64,000 nt of DNA from UBA4742 sp963773335 (GCA_963773335.1 CAVZAT010000007.1:310001-374000); one strand, 5' to 3'. Numbered from the stretch's first letter, positions 1 through 9,151 are shown. Numbers and translations: made by a program. Notes: a model not told the origin generated them from the letters alone.

Positions 1-2304
1 CCACGGCCCGTCAGGCCGTCACCGACCGGTGGTCGGTGCCCACCGGCCGCCACAACACCGTGCTGGTGAACCTCGATCCTCTCGACGCCGGGGCGGCCGG
101 AGCGATGCTCGATGCCCTGGTCGATCGGGAGGTCTCCGACGAGGTTCGGGCCATGTTGTTGGATCGCAGCGGTGGGAACCCGTTCTTCCTGGAGGAGCTG
201 GTGGCGCTGGTGGCCGCCGCCGAGCTGGGTCCGTCCTCGGCCGGCGTAGGCGCGCTCGGCGACCTGCCCGACACCTTGCGCGGCTTGGTGGCTGCTCGAC
301 TCGATGGGCTCGACCCCACCCAACGGGCCAGCCTGGAGGACGCCGCCGTCTGGGGTCGCAGCGGTCCGGTCAAGGCGCTGGCCATGATGGCCGAGCACTC
401 GAGGGGCATCACCGACTTCGAGCCGGTGCTGGCCAGCCTGAACGACAAGGAGATCCTCGAGGTCGACGGCGAGCACTGGGTGTTCCGCTCCGACCTCATC
501 CGGGAGGTGGCCTACGGCACCCTGACCAAGGCCGATCGGGCCCGACGTCACCACGGGATCGCCGCCTACCTGGCCACCACGGTGACCGACTGCACCGACG
601 CGCCCGAGCGGTTGGTGGACATGGTGGCCTACCACTTCGGCGCGGCGGCCGACCTGGTTGCCGATCTCGGGCCGGTCCAGGGGGTTCCGGCCCAGGTGAC
701 CGAGCTGGCCCTGGACTGGTTGAGCGAGGCAGCGCGGCGGGCCGCGGTGGCCCAGGCTCTACCCGTGTCCGAGCGACTCTACAGCCAGGCGCTGCGGCTG
801 TCGGGTCCGGAGGCGTCGAACCGGCGGGCCCAGCTCCTGTTGGGTCGTGCCGGGGCGAACGCGGTGATGCGGGCCACCACCGAAGCCCGTGCCGACGTGG
901 AGGAAGCTCACGCCCTGGCCGAGTCGTTGCGCGATGAGGGGGTGCTGGCCCGGGCCCTGTTGGTGCGGGGCGAGATCGAGCGGGCCGGGGGCGACTACGC
1001 CGGCGCGCTGGCCACTCTGGTCGACGCGGTCGGTCATTTCGAGCGGGTAGGCGACACGCGGGGGGCGGCCGATGGCCTGCGCGAGATCGGCATGGTGCGC
1101 ATCTTCTCGGGGGAGAACGACGAAGCCGAGACTGCCATCCGCCGCGCCCTGAACGGGTCACGGCAGGTCGGCGACCGCCGGGGCGAGGCCTGGGCGCTGC
1201 AGCACCTGGCCTGGATCTCGTTCGTGGACGGCCGGGCCGAGGAGGCCGTGGACCGGCTGACCCGCGCCGCTGACACCTTCGCCGAGATCGGCGACGTAGG
1301 TGGCCTGGGGTGGGCGTTCGGACTGTTGGCCTACGTCTGCTACATCCAGGGCGATCTGGCTCGGGCCGACGAGCTCGGCCAGCAGGTCCTGGTCGAGGCT
1401 CGCGAGCGTGGCGACCGGTGGGGCGAAGGCATGATGCTCCAGCTCGCGGCCGGCGTGCGTTGCTGGTCGGGCCGCACCACCGAGGCCCTGGAGTACGCCC
1501 GGGAGTCCCACGCCCTGTTCGCGAGCATCGGCGATCGCTTCGGCCAGGCCCAGTCCCTGACCACCCTCGGGCGGGCGCTGGTGGCGTTGGGGCGGGCGGA
1601 CGAGGGCATCGCCATCTTGAGCGACGCCCTCGACGACAGCCTGGCCGACCCCGATTCCAAGGACCGCGCCACGTTGGTCACGGGGCTGGCCGCAGCCGCG
1701 GTGGCCATCGGCGACCCCGAGGTGGCCCTGGACGCCTTCGACCGGGTCCGCGACGTGGACCTCTCGGGCATGGGGGGAGGAACGGGTGCCGGTGCGCTCG
1801 AACTGGAGGTGGCCCATGCGTTGGCCCACCTGCAGGCAGGCCGGGCCGACCAGGCCGTGGCCCAGCTCCAGCCCATGGTGGAGGCCGATCCGGTCACCGC
1901 CCCGCCCTACGTGGTGGCATCGCTCGCCCTGGCCCAGGTGGTGTCGGGCGACGACGAGGCCGGGATCGAGCTGGGCGAACGGGTGGGCACCGATTCCCGA
2001 GCCACCTACATGGACCGGGCCGTGGCCTCGATGGCCATCGCCCTGGGCCGCGGCCGGGCCGGCCACGGTGACGCCGCCGCCGACCTGGTCGAGGCGGTCG
2101 AGGCGGTCGACGCCACCGACGACATCGTGGCCCGGGCCGTCGCTGCACCTGGCTCACGCATCGGTGCTCTCGGTGCTCGGTCGGGATGAGGCCGGGGCGG
2201 CCCGTGATGCGGCCGAGCGGCGCCTCGGTGAGCTGGGCCTGGATGCACCGGGCTGGCGCACGGTCATGCGCCTGGCCCTGGACCCGAGTCCCGCCTCGGT
2301 CTGA
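1..2304 (+). CDS. TPR-rich C-terminal part of an AAA/cyclase-type signalling ATPase (5' partial)
   Basis: The reading frame is already open at base 1, so the N-terminus lies outside the window. The first 100 residues resemble the tail of an AAA/STAND ATPase module (SGGNPFFLEELVALVA, a motif common in adenylate cyclase-associated and MalT-like ATPases). The rest is about 550 residues of degenerate TPR helices rich in Ala, Leu, Arg and Glu (for example LLVRGEIERAGGDYAGAL). The frame that ends at 2189 loses sense near base 2145; the +1 frame continues the helical pattern to a stop at 2304 (end DPSPASV), so a one-base indel is likely there. Role is inferred: a large cytoplasmic signal-transducing or transcription-regulating ATPase. 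The catalytic or DNA-binding domain that would settle this is not visible. Confidence 0.7.
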
Positions 2305-2331
2305 GGCGCGGCGCGGCTCGCGGGGCGATGC

Positions 2332-2961
2332 TCAGCTGGGCTGAGGAACCGTCCGCAGGTACGGCTTGATGGTGTTGAACGAGCCGAACTTCTCCTTGGC
2401 CTCCTCGTCGGACACGGCGGGAACGATGATGACGTCCTCGCCCACCCTCCAGTCGGCCGGGGTGGCCACCTTGTGCGCGGCCGTGAGCTGGAGCGAGTCG
2501 ATGACCCGGAGGATCTCGTCGAAGTTTCGCCCGGTGCTGGCGGGGTAGGTCAGGCTCAGCTTCAGCTTGTTGTCCGGCCCGATGATGAACACCGATCGCA
2601 CCGTGGTGGTGTCGCTGGCGTTGGGCTGGATCATGTCGTAAAGGTCGGCCACCTTGTGGTCCGGATCTGCGATCAGCGGGAAGTTCGGGGCCAAACCCTG
2701 CGTCTCCTCGATGTCCCTGCTCCAGTCACCATGTGCCTCGAGTGGGTCGACGCTGAGGCCGATGACCTTGACGTTGCGCTTGTCCCACTCGGGCTTCAGC
2801 TTGGCCACCGTGCCCAGCTCAGTGGTGCACACCGGCGTGAAGTCCTTCGGATGGGAGAAGAGCACGGCCCAGCTGTCACCCTTCCAGTCGTAGAAGTGGA
2901 CTTCGCCCTCGGTGGTGTCGGCGGTGAAGTCCGGGGCGTCGTCGCCCAGTCGTACGGCCAT
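2332..2961 (-). CDS. 1-Cys peroxiredoxin (Prx6 family)
   Basis: 209 aa, normal length for Prx6-type enzymes. The peroxidatic cysteine is Cys45 in HPKDFTPVCTTELG, and it is the only cysteine in the protein, so the enzyme is of the 1-Cys type and needs an outside reductant. The long C-terminal domain (DWRVGEDVIIVPAVSDEEA) is typical of Prx6 and absent from AhpC. Family role: cytoplasmic reduction of hydrogen peroxide and organic hydroperoxides to water or alcohol. It converges on the TPR gene with a 27-base gap. The ATG start at 2961 is followed at once by the conserved first strand (VRLGDDAPDFTADTTEG). Confidence 0.93.
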   Translation of the reverse strand: MAVRLGDDAPDFTADTTEGEVHFYDWKGDSWAVLFSHPKDFTPVCTTELGTVAKLKPEWDKRNVKVIGLSVDPLEAHGDWSRDIEETQGLAPNFPLIADPDHKVADLYDMIQPNASDTTTVRSVFIIGPDNKLKLSLTYPASTGRNFDEILRVIDSLQLTAAHKVATPADWRVGEDVIIVPAVSDEEAKEKFGSFNTIKPYLRTVPQPS

Positions 2962-3247
2962 GGTGGGTCTCCTTGTCGGTGGTTTTCGGGGCGTCGACCA
3001 CTCTAGGCGCGCCGCCGCGAATCTCGACAGAGCGAGTCGGCTTTTCGCGCTCGGCCCGCGACACCCCGGGGAAAACGACCGAGAGGGCCCGCGAGGGCCC
3101 TCTCGGGAGACCTACGGCTTGGGGGGAAGCCGGTCGGTCTGGGACGGATCCGGACCTTTCGGGGGGGAAGGGGTCCGGCTCCGCGATGGGTGCTCGGGCG
3201 ACGTGGCGATGATGTCGTCGAGCCGAGTGCTACGGGCGTCAGCCTGT
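2962..3247. other. Intergenic region with hairpins
   Basis: 286 bases between the peroxiredoxin start and the stop of the phasin-like gene, both on the minus strand. It holds the two hairpins listed separately and presumably the peroxiredoxin promoter. I see no coding sense in it. Confidence 0.5.
3079..3106 (-). terminator. Strong hairpin, likely terminator of the phasin-like gene
   Basis: Perfect 12-bp stem (CCGAGAGGGCCC / GGGCCCTCTCGG) closed by the tetraloop GCGA, about 140 bases past the phasin-like stop at 3248. There is no clear U-run, as is common in actinobacteria. A second, imperfect GC hairpin lies at 3149-3178 (CCGGACC / GGTCCGG). Confidence 0.55.
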
Positions 3248-3601
3248 TCAGGCGGCCTTGCGGGCGGCGGTCTTGGTGACCTTGCGCACGCCGGTGGCCG
3301 GCTTCTGCACGACGACCTTCTCGGTGACGGGCTTGGTCACCTCGAGCAGCTGACCGACGAACTTGTGCTGGGAGTCGAGTACCTTGCCCGCGAACACGAA
3401 CTGGTTGTCCACGATCTGCTTGAACGTGGGCAGCTTCTCGCCCAGGTCCCGGGTGGGCAGCTCGGGCATCGAGGCCTCGACCAGGTGGACGGCCTTGCGC
3501 ACGTAGGTGACGACGGGCTCCTCGACGTTGACCAGGACGTCGAGCAGCTTCTCCTGGGTGTCGGTCAGGGTGTTCATGACGGTGGTGGCTGCAGCAGCCA
3601 T
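3248..3601 (-). CDS. Phasin / heparin-binding-hemagglutinin-like protein
   Basis: 117 aa with no signal peptide. Residues 8-95 look like amphipathic helices (LTDTQEKLLDVLVNVEEPVV; KHKFVGQLLEVTKPVTEKVV-like pattern), followed by a basic Lys/Ala tail (VRKVTKTAARKAA). This is the plan of actinobacterial HBHA and phasin-like proteins, in which a coiled coil is followed by a lysine-rich tail; mycobacterial HBHA is longer (about 200 aa). In Mycobacterium tuberculosis hbhA follows an XRE regulator gene (Rv0474), and the same order and orientation occurs here with the gene at 3924-4298. Likely role (inferred): binding to lipid inclusions, membranes or nucleic acid. A well-formed promoter with a palindrome lies upstream. 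Confidence 0.6.
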   Translation of the reverse strand: MAAAATTVMNTLTDTQEKLLDVLVNVEEPVVTYVRKAVHLVEASMPELPTRDLGEKLPTFKQIVDNQFVFAGKVLDSQHKFVGQLLEVTKPVTEKVVVQKPATGVRKVTKTAARKAA

Positions 3602-3664
3602 GGCGGGCTTCCTCTCGGAGACGTGACCGCAGGCTCCGGGGGTTGGGCCTGCAGCGATGTGCTA

Positions 3665-3693
3665 AGCAAACCAAGCATTGCGAGGAATGTCAA
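3665..3693 (-). promoter_or_regulatory. Sigma70-type promoter of the phasin-like gene
   Basis: On the minus strand a perfect -35 TTGACA (3688-3693) is followed by 17 bases and TTTGCT (3665-3670) as -10. It would start transcription near 3657, about 57 bases before the ATG at 3601. The region is unusually AT-rich for this genome. Confidence 0.6.
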
Positions 3694-3699
3694 CTGATT

Positions 3700-3715
3700 G
3701 CTTGCAATTGCAAGC
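3700..3715. promoter_or_regulatory. Perfect 16-bp palindrome, candidate operator
   Basis: GCTTGCAATTGCAAGC is its own reverse complement and sits 7 bases upstream of the -35 box of the phasin-like gene. It contains two overlapping TTGCAA half-sites. The XRE regulator encoded at 3924-4298 is the obvious candidate ligand (inference). Confidence 0.5.
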
Positions 3716-3738
3716 GTGACATCGGCCACAGCTGCCTT

Positions 3739-3892
3739 GGCCCTTCGGTCGGCAAGCCTCCCTGCGGGCGCTTCGCCATCCGGGTGTCATCGGTGCAGCG
3801 GCTCCGGCCTGGCGGCCTCGCCTTCTTGGCCCTTGGGTCGGCAAGCCTCCCTGCGGGCGCTTCGCCATCCGGGTGTCATCGGTGCAGCGGCT
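3739..3892. repeat. Two direct 65-bp copies of dispersed repeat family A
   Basis: Copies at 3739-3803 and 3828-3892 differ at one base by eye. The core GGTCGGCAAGCCTCCCTGCG, in reverse complement, matches the 82-bp tandem repeat at 57162-57567 and a single copy near 55632-55710. With the promoter and palindrome this fills most of the 322-base gap (3602-3923) between the phasin-like gene and the XRE gene. Confidence 0.85.
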
Positions 3893-3923
3893 GCGCCGCG
3901 CTCCGTCGCGGACGAATCCGAGT

Positions 3924-4298
3924 TCAGGGTCGGGGGTCGACGTAGCTGTGGTAGACGGCCAGCAGCGAGGTGCGCTGCTCGTCGGTCAGCGCCGGGTCGG
4001 CCTGGATGGCAGCCACCGTGTCGAGCGCGCTGGGGGCGGGCGACCCGCCTGCGTTGTCCGAGGTCAGCCCGGCGCGGGCGAGCAGCGTCTCGATGGACAC
4101 GTTCAGGGCATCAGAGATCGCCTTGAGCACCCGCATGGACGGCTCGTGGAGCCCCCGCTCGATCTGGCTCAGGTAGGGGTTGGAGACGTTCGTCTTCTCG
4201 GCCAGGTCGCGCAGCGACATCCTGGCCTGCTGGCGCTGGGTCCGGATGAAGGCGCCCAGCGATTGCAGCTGCTCGCGCACGCCGTCGTCCACGGTCAT
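3924..4298 (-). CDS. XRE-family helix-turn-helix regulator
   Basis: 124 aa. Residues 13-68 form a classic Cro/CI HTH (MSLRDLAEKTNVSNPYLSQ, IERGLHEPSMRVLKAISDAL). The C-terminal 50 residues are short and acidic, with no sensor domain. The start at 4298 gives a normal N-terminal helix (DGVREQLQSLGAFIRTQRQQ); the longer open frame upstream runs through the neighbouring CDF gene and is rejected. It lies upstream of, and in line with, the phasin-like gene, as Rv0474 does with hbhA in mycobacteria, so local control of that gene is the likely job. Confidence 0.85.
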   Translation of the reverse strand: MTVDDGVREQLQSLGAFIRTQRQQARMSLRDLAEKTNVSNPYLSQIERGLHEPSMRVLKAISDALNVSIETLLARAGLTSDNAGGSPAPSALDTVAAIQADPALTDEQRTSLLAVYHSYVDPRP

Positions 4299-4317
4299 GG
4301 CCAGCGACGGTAGCGCC

Positions 4318-5268
4318 TCATCCCTGGGGTCCTGCGGCCGGGTCGTCGGCGGACTCGCCCGGACGCTCCACGTCGGGTTCGAGGTAGATGAGGCGGGCCG
4401 TGGGCACGACGGCGCGGATCTCGACCTCGACCGCGTCGATGGTGGCGGCCAGCTCGGCGAAGCTGAGCGAGGGATCGAAGTCGATCTTGGCCCCCACCAG
4501 CAGGTCGTCGGGACCCAGGTGCTCGGTGCGCAGGTGGATGAGGTGGCGGACCCGTGGCGAGGAGGTGATGGCGTCGTGGATGGCGTCGCGGTCGGCCCGG
4601 CTGGCCGACTCACCGATGAGCAGGCTCTTCATCTCGGTGGCCAACACGACCACGATGGCGCCGAGCAGCAGCCCGATGAGCACCGAGCCGGCGCCGTCCC
4701 AGCGAGCATCGCCGGTGACCGTGGCCGCCAGCAGGCACGCGAAGGCGATGAGCAGGCCCACCAGCGCACCGGAGTCCTCCAGGAGCAGCACCGGAAGCTC
4801 GGGTGCCTTGGCGCCGTGGATGAAGTCCCACCATCCGGCGTCGCCGCGCCGCTCGTTGGATTCGCGCCGGGCCGTGCGAAGCGAGGAGCCTTCCAGCACG
4901 GCGGCCACGGCCAGGATCCCCAACGCCCAGCCCGTCGACTCCAATGCGTGGGGATGGACGATCTTGTCCGCCCCCTCGGCGATGGCGAAGGCCGATCCCA
5001 GGGTGAACAAGACGATGGACACCACGAAACCCCAGAAGTAGCGCTCCCGGCCGAAGCCGAACGGGTGCGCCTCGGTCGGGGCGTGCTGGGACCGGCGGTC
5101 CCCGAGCAGCAACAGCAGTTGGTTGCCGGTGTCGGCCAGGGAGTGCACGCCTTCGGCCAGCATCGACGACGATCGGGTGAAGGCGAAGCCGACGAACTTG
5201 GCCACGGCGATGCCCAGGTTGGCCAGCAGGGCGACGAAGACCGCACGCTTGCTGCCGGCGGTGGACAT
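4318..5268 (-). CDS. Cation diffusion facilitator (CDF/SLC30-type) transporter
   Basis: 316 aa integral membrane protein with about six hydrophobic segments. CDF signatures are visible: MLAEGVHSLADTGNQ in TM2 (metal-site Asp), HPFGFGRERYFWGF after TM2, LLLEDSGALVGLLIAF in TM5, and a C-terminal cytoplasmic ferredoxin-like domain (about residues 215-300). The HPFGFGRERYFW loop resembles the SLC30A9-like branch. Family role: proton-driven export of Zn2+ or other divalent metals. The metal cannot be told from sequence. It begins 9 bases from the stop of the oxidase gene at 5278-6577, so the two may be cotranscribed. Confidence 0.88.
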   Translation of the reverse strand: MSTAGSKRAVFVALLANLGIAVAKFVGFAFTRSSSMLAEGVHSLADTGNQLLLLLGDRRSQHAPTEAHPFGFGRERYFWGFVVSIVLFTLGSAFAIAEGADKIVHPHALESTGWALGILAVAAVLEGSSLRTARRESNERRGDAGWWDFIHGAKAPELPVLLLEDSGALVGLLIAFACLLAATVTGDARWDGAGSVLIGLLLGAIVVVLATEMKSLLIGESASRADRDAIHDAITSSPRVRHLIHLRTEHLGPDDLLVGAKIDFDPSLSFAELAATIDAVEVEIRAVVPTARLIYLEPDVERPGESADDPAAGPQG

Positions 5269-5277
5269 CCCCCGGTT

Positions 5278-6577
5278 CTACTCGGCCAGCAATCGATCGG
5301 CCACCACCCGCCCGATGGCCAGCGAGGCCGTGGCCGCCGGTGACGGCGCGTTGACCACGTGCACCAGGCGCGCCGAGAAGTGGCCGGACCCGGGCACGGG
5401 CGCGACGTCGCCGGCGAAGGCGAAGTCGTCGACCAGGGTTCCGTCGGGGGCCACGGCCTGGGCCCGTACCCCGCTGCCCGCCGGGACCAGGTCGGCGACG
5501 TCGAGCTCCGGCACCAGCCGGCGCAGGGCGCGAGCCAGCGCCCGGCGGCTCGACGATCGGGCCACTTCGGCGCCGCCGGTGCGCCAGTAGCGGCGGGCCA
5601 ACCGCCACGTCGCCGGGTCGGTGGCCAGCGCGGCCACCTCCGCGGGTGCCACGTCGCGGCGCCGGTAGCCCTGGCGGGCCAGGGCCAGCACCGCGTTCGG
5701 CCCGGCGTGCACCGTCTCGTCGAGCCCCCGGGTGAGATGCACTCCCAGGAAGGGGAAGCGGGGATCAGGCACCGGGTAGATGAGGGCGCGCACCAGGTGC
5801 CGACGCCACCGGACCAGCTCGTGGTACTCGCCGCGGAAGGCCATGATGGTGGCGCCCGGCCGGTCCCCGGCCGACGCGGCCAACCGATCGCTGTGCAGAC
5901 CGGCGCAGTTGGCGACCCGTGCTCGCGGTGATCGAACCGTGCGACGTGTGCACCACCAGCCGGGTCGAGTGCCGCTCGATGTCGCGGACCCGGACGCCGA
6001 GCGAGATCGTGGCACCCCGGCGGCGGATGCTGTCCGCCAGCTCGTCGCACACGGCGGCGAAGTCGATCACCGCGGTGGCCGGAACGTGCAGCGCGGCCCG
6101 ACCGGCGGCGTGAGGTTCGATGTCGGCCAGCCCGGCCGGGCCCAGGCGGTGGTTCTCGATGCCGTTGGCCGTGGCCCGCTCGGCCAGCTCGTCGAGGCGG
6201 GCGAGCTCGGTGGTGGTCGTGGCCACCACCACCTTGCCGCACCTGCGCCAGGGCACACCGTGACGGTCGCACCAGTCGAGCAGCTCGGCTCGGCCCGACC
6301 GGCACAGCTCGGACTTGGTCGACCCTGGCCGGTAGTAGACGCCGGCGTGCACCACGCCGGAGTTGTGGCCGCTCTGGTGGGCAGCGACGTGGTCCTCTTT
6401 GTCCAGCACCACCACGGTCAGGTCCGGATCGACCCGCTGCACGGCCCGGGCGGTGGCCAGCCCCACGATGCCCGCCCCGATCACCACCACGTCGGCCGTG
6501 GCGGGAAGCGCGGCGTCCGATGCCGAGGTGGCCCGGGTCGGCGCGGGCGGGTCGGAGCGGTCGGGCATCGGCGCCAT
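5278..6577 (-). CDS. lhgO: FAD-dependent L-2-hydroxyglutarate oxidase-like protein (frameshifted in this sequence)
   Basis: About 430 aa after bridging one frameshift near 5925. The N-terminal part has the FAD-binding Rossmann motif (VVVIGAGIVGLATARAVQ) and the LhgO signature HQSGHNSGVVHAGVYY. The C-terminal part resumes in another frame with VANCAGLHSDRLA and ends LAIGRVVADRLLAE. Family role: oxidation of L-2-hydroxyglutarate to 2-oxoglutarate, with electrons passed to oxygen or the respiratory chain. The break is a one-base indel within CGAGCACGGGTCGCC, and sense is kept on both sides, so a consensus error is more likely than decay. The alternative is a related DAO-family oxidoreductase. 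Confidence 0.8.
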
Positions 6578-6646
6578 CTTGGCTGGGATGGCAGCTGCGG
6601 GGCCACGACCGGATCACGCGACACCTGGCGGTGTCAGAATGCGGCG

Positions 6647-7663
6647 GTGCAGATCCAGAAGCTCACGGCCACCGACGGCTTCATCGTGTTCGACCTCGAC
6701 GGGTCCCCCGCCGCCGGGATCACCCGGGCCGCGCCCAAGATCCTGGTGGACGGGGCCACCTCGCTGGCCCGCACCCTGACCTATCGCTTCGCCAGCTTCG
6801 AGCGGCAGGTGGGCGGCGCCTCGGCCGGGATCAATGCCAAACCCGACGCCCGAGCCGCGGCGCTGACCGCCTACGTCGAAGAGATCAGCCCCCTGGTGAG
6901 TGCCGGGCGCTTCCTCACCGAGGCCGGCCGCGGCGTGGATGTCGAGGCCCTCGCGCCGCTGCGCGCGGTCGATCCCCGACCCGACGCCTACTGGGACCTG
7001 GCCGATGTCCTCACCGGCGTGGGGGTGGCCGTGGCCGCAGCCGTGGCCACGGGTGGTCTGGAGGGGCGGACCGTGGCCATGGAAGGGTTCGACTCGGCCG
7101 GTCCAGCCATCGCCGCCGGCCTGGGTCAGCAGGGGGCCCGCATCGTGGCCGTGTCCACTGCCGAGGGCACCGCGGTCGGGCCCGGGTTCGACCCCGACGC
7201 GCTGGCCGCGCTGTGGCCGGCGCACGGTCCCAAGCTGGTGGCCGAGCTGGCCGGGGCGGGGTCGCCGGTGACGGATCCGGCTGCCGTGTTCGGGATCGAC
7301 GCCGACGTGGTGGTCACCGGATCCCGGCCCGGGGTGGTCAACGACGACCTGGCCGGCGACGTGGCGGCTCGGGTGGTGGTGCCGTCGGGACCGACCCCGG
7401 TCACGGCCAAGGCCCTGGCCCGGCTGCGCCGAGCCGACAAGGTGGTGGTCCCCGACTTCCTGAGCACCGCCGGGCCGATGTTCGCAGGTTGGCCCGCGCC
7501 GGGTTCGGCCGAGCCGGCCCGAGCCGCCGCGGACGCGGTTCGGGCCGCCATGGCCGAGGTCATCGACCACCCGGATGGTCCGCTGCTGGCTGCCTGCTAT
7601 CGGGCCGAGGCCTACCTGGCCACCTGGTGCGAGCAGCTCCCGTTCGGTCGGCCGATCGCCTGA
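6647..7663 (+). CDS. Divergent Glu/Leu/Phe/Val dehydrogenase-like protein
   Basis: 338 aa. The order matches the ELFV dehydrogenase fold: an N-terminal catalytic-type segment (FERQVGGASAGINAKPDARA), then a nucleotide-binding Rossmann domain (VAMEGFDSAGPAIAAGLGQQ, IVAVSTAEG). Where active enzymes have GGGK with the catalytic lysine, this protein has GGASAG, so the lysine seems absent and normal amino-acid dehydrogenase activity is doubtful. GTG start at 6647, with a -10-like CAGAAT six bases upstream, suggesting a leaderless mRNA. It is divergent from the lhgO-like gene with a 69-base gap. Function unknown. Confidence 0.6.
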   Translation: MQIQKLTATDGFIVFDLDGSPAAGITRAAPKILVDGATSLARTLTYRFASFERQVGGASAGINAKPDARAAALTAYVEEISPLVSAGRFLTEAGRGVDVEALAPLRAVDPRPDAYWDLADVLTGVGVAVAAAVATGGLEGRTVAMEGFDSAGPAIAAGLGQQGARIVAVSTAEGTAVGPGFDPDALAALWPAHGPKLVAELAGAGSPVTDPAAVFGIDADVVVTGSRPGVVNDDLAGDVAARVVVPSGPTPVTAKALARLRRADKVVVPDFLSTAGPMFAGWPAPGSAEPARAAADAVRAAMAEVIDHPDGPLLAACYRAEAYLATWCEQLPFGRPIA

Positions 7664-7704
7664 TGCCGGTCCACCTCGGAGTGGCCGCCGGGGGCGGTCA
7701 CCTT

Positions 7705-7710
7705 TACGCT
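7705..7710 (+). promoter_or_regulatory. -10 element of a leaderless promoter (photolyase)
   Basis: TACGCT lies 8 bases before the ATG at 7719 with no Shine-Dalgarno between, so transcription probably starts at or very near the start codon. The same spacing recurs before 9805, 11306 and 50460. Confidence 0.5.
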
Positions 7711-7718
7711 GAGCCGGC

Positions 7719-9095
7719 ATGACCGACTCCGACGAGATCGGCCTGGTCTGGTTTCGGCGGGACCTGCGGCTCGACGACAACCCGGCCTGGGCGGCGGCCA
7801 CCTCCGAGAACCGCTTCGTGGTGCCGCTGTTCGTGATCGATCCGCGACTGATGGACCGGGCCGGGCCCTATCGTCGGCGCCAGCTGGTGGCCACCATCCA
7901 GGCCCTCGACTACGGACTGGCCCAGTTGGGCGGCCGTCTGTTGGTGCGCACGGGCGATCCCGAGGTGGTGGTGCCCGAGACGGTGGCCGCTCTGCACGTG
8001 GGGTCGGTCCACTTCAACGCGGACGTGACTCCGTTCGCCACCACCCGCGACGACAAGGTCGAAGTCGCTCTGCAGGTCCCGGTGCACCGCTGGTGGGGAA
8101 CCCTGGTGCACGCACCGGGCACCGTGCTCACCACCAAGGGATCGCTGTCAAGGGTGTTCACCCCGTTCTACCGCCGGTGGAAGGCGGTCGAGTGGGACGA
8201 CTGGCCCTCGGCGGGCGAGGCCACGCTCTTCGACGATCCGGGGGAACCCGTCCCGCCGTTGGATGGCCCGCCCCCGATGTTCGAGGGCGAGGAGGAGGCT
8301 CAGCTGCGCCTGGTCGAGTTCCTGGACCAGATCGACGACTACGCCGACGAGCGCGACCGGGTCGACCGCGACGGGACCTCCCGGCTCTCGGTCGACCTGC
8401 GCCTGGGAACCCTGTCGCCCCGGCTGGTGGCCGCCGCGGCCGGAGACGGCTCGGCCGGCCGGGACGCCTTCGTCCGCCAGCTGGCCTGGCGCGACTGGTG
8501 GGCCCATCTGCTCTACGAGCTGCCCAACCTGCCCCGGCGCTCCCTGCGCGAGAAGTTCGACCACGTCGAGTGGCTCAACCGTCCCGTCGACCTCTCCGCC
8601 TGGAAGGGCGGCTTCACCGGGTACCCGATCGTGGATGCCGGCATGCGCCAGCTGCGAGAGACCGGGTGGATGCACAACCGGCTGCGCATCATCGCGGCAT
8701 CGTTCCTGGTCAAGGACCTGTTGGTGGACTGGCGCCTCGGCGAGCGCCACTTCCGTCACCTGCTGGTGGACGGGGACGTGGCCCAGAACGTGGGCAACTG
8801 GCAGTGGGTGGCGGGCACCGGCCCCGACGCCTCGCCCTACCACCGGATCTTCAACCCGGTGACCCAGAGTCGCAAGTTCGACCCCGACGGCGCCTATATC
8901 CGCCAGTGGGTGCCCGAGTTGGAGGGTCTGTCGGCGCCCGCCATCCACGCGCCCTGGGAGCTGGGCCAGTCGGAGCTGGCCGCGGCGGGCGTCACGCTGG
9001 GCACCGACTACCCCCGCCCGATCGTCGAGCACGCCGAGGCTCGCCGGCGCGCCCTTGCCGCCTACGCCGCGGTGGGCACCAAGCCTCCCGCCTGA
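7719..9095 (+). CDS. phr: Deoxyribodipyrimidine photolyase / cryptochrome family
   Basis: 458 aa, typical class I length. N-terminal photolyase domain (GLVWFRRDLRLDDNPAWAAA) for the antenna cofactor; C-terminal FAD domain with the conserved TGYPIVDAGMRQLRETGWMH, RIIAASFLVKDLLVDWRLGE and WQWVAGTGPDASPYHRIFNP blocks. The WQW.AG...A.PYFRIFNP pattern is that of CPD photolyases. Family role: light-driven repair of cyclobutane pyrimidine dimers. It stands alone between the ELFV-like gene and a convergent TetR gene. A short GCGACCGGTCGC palindrome at 9109-9120 may help termination. Confidence 0.94.
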   Translation: MTDSDEIGLVWFRRDLRLDDNPAWAAATSENRFVVPLFVIDPRLMDRAGPYRRRQLVATIQALDYGLAQLGGRLLVRTGDPEVVVPETVAALHVGSVHFNADVTPFATTRDDKVEVALQVPVHRWWGTLVHAPGTVLTTKGSLSRVFTPFYRRWKAVEWDDWPSAGEATLFDDPGEPVPPLDGPPPMFEGEEEAQLRLVEFLDQIDDYADERDRVDRDGTSRLSVDLRLGTLSPRLVAAAAGDGSAGRDAFVRQLAWRDWWAHLLYELPNLPRRSLREKFDHVEWLNRPVDLSAWKGGFTGYPIVDAGMRQLRETGWMHNRLRIIAASFLVKDLLVDWRLGERHFRHLLVDGDVAQNVGNWQWVAGTGPDASPYHRIFNPVTQSRKFDPDGAYIRQWVPELEGLSAPAIHAPWELGQSELAAAGVTLGTDYPRPIVEHAEARRRALAAYAAVGTKPPA

Positions 9096-9151
9096 CCCGC
9101 CTCCGGCGCGACCGGTCGCCCCTGACCAGGACCGCGTGTGGCCGACCGGGT

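Noticed and set aside
2912..3697. 261-codon plus-strand frame over the phasin-like gene
   Set aside because: His/Gly/Asp/Leu-rich shadow without motifs; the minus-strand gene has a promoter, a helical pattern and the Lys/Ala tail.
3924..4613. A 229-aa version of the XRE protein starting at 4613
   Set aside because: The extra N-terminal 105 residues lie over the CDF transporter gene and are Pro/Ser/Thr-rich shadow sequence; the HTH protein begins naturally at 4298.
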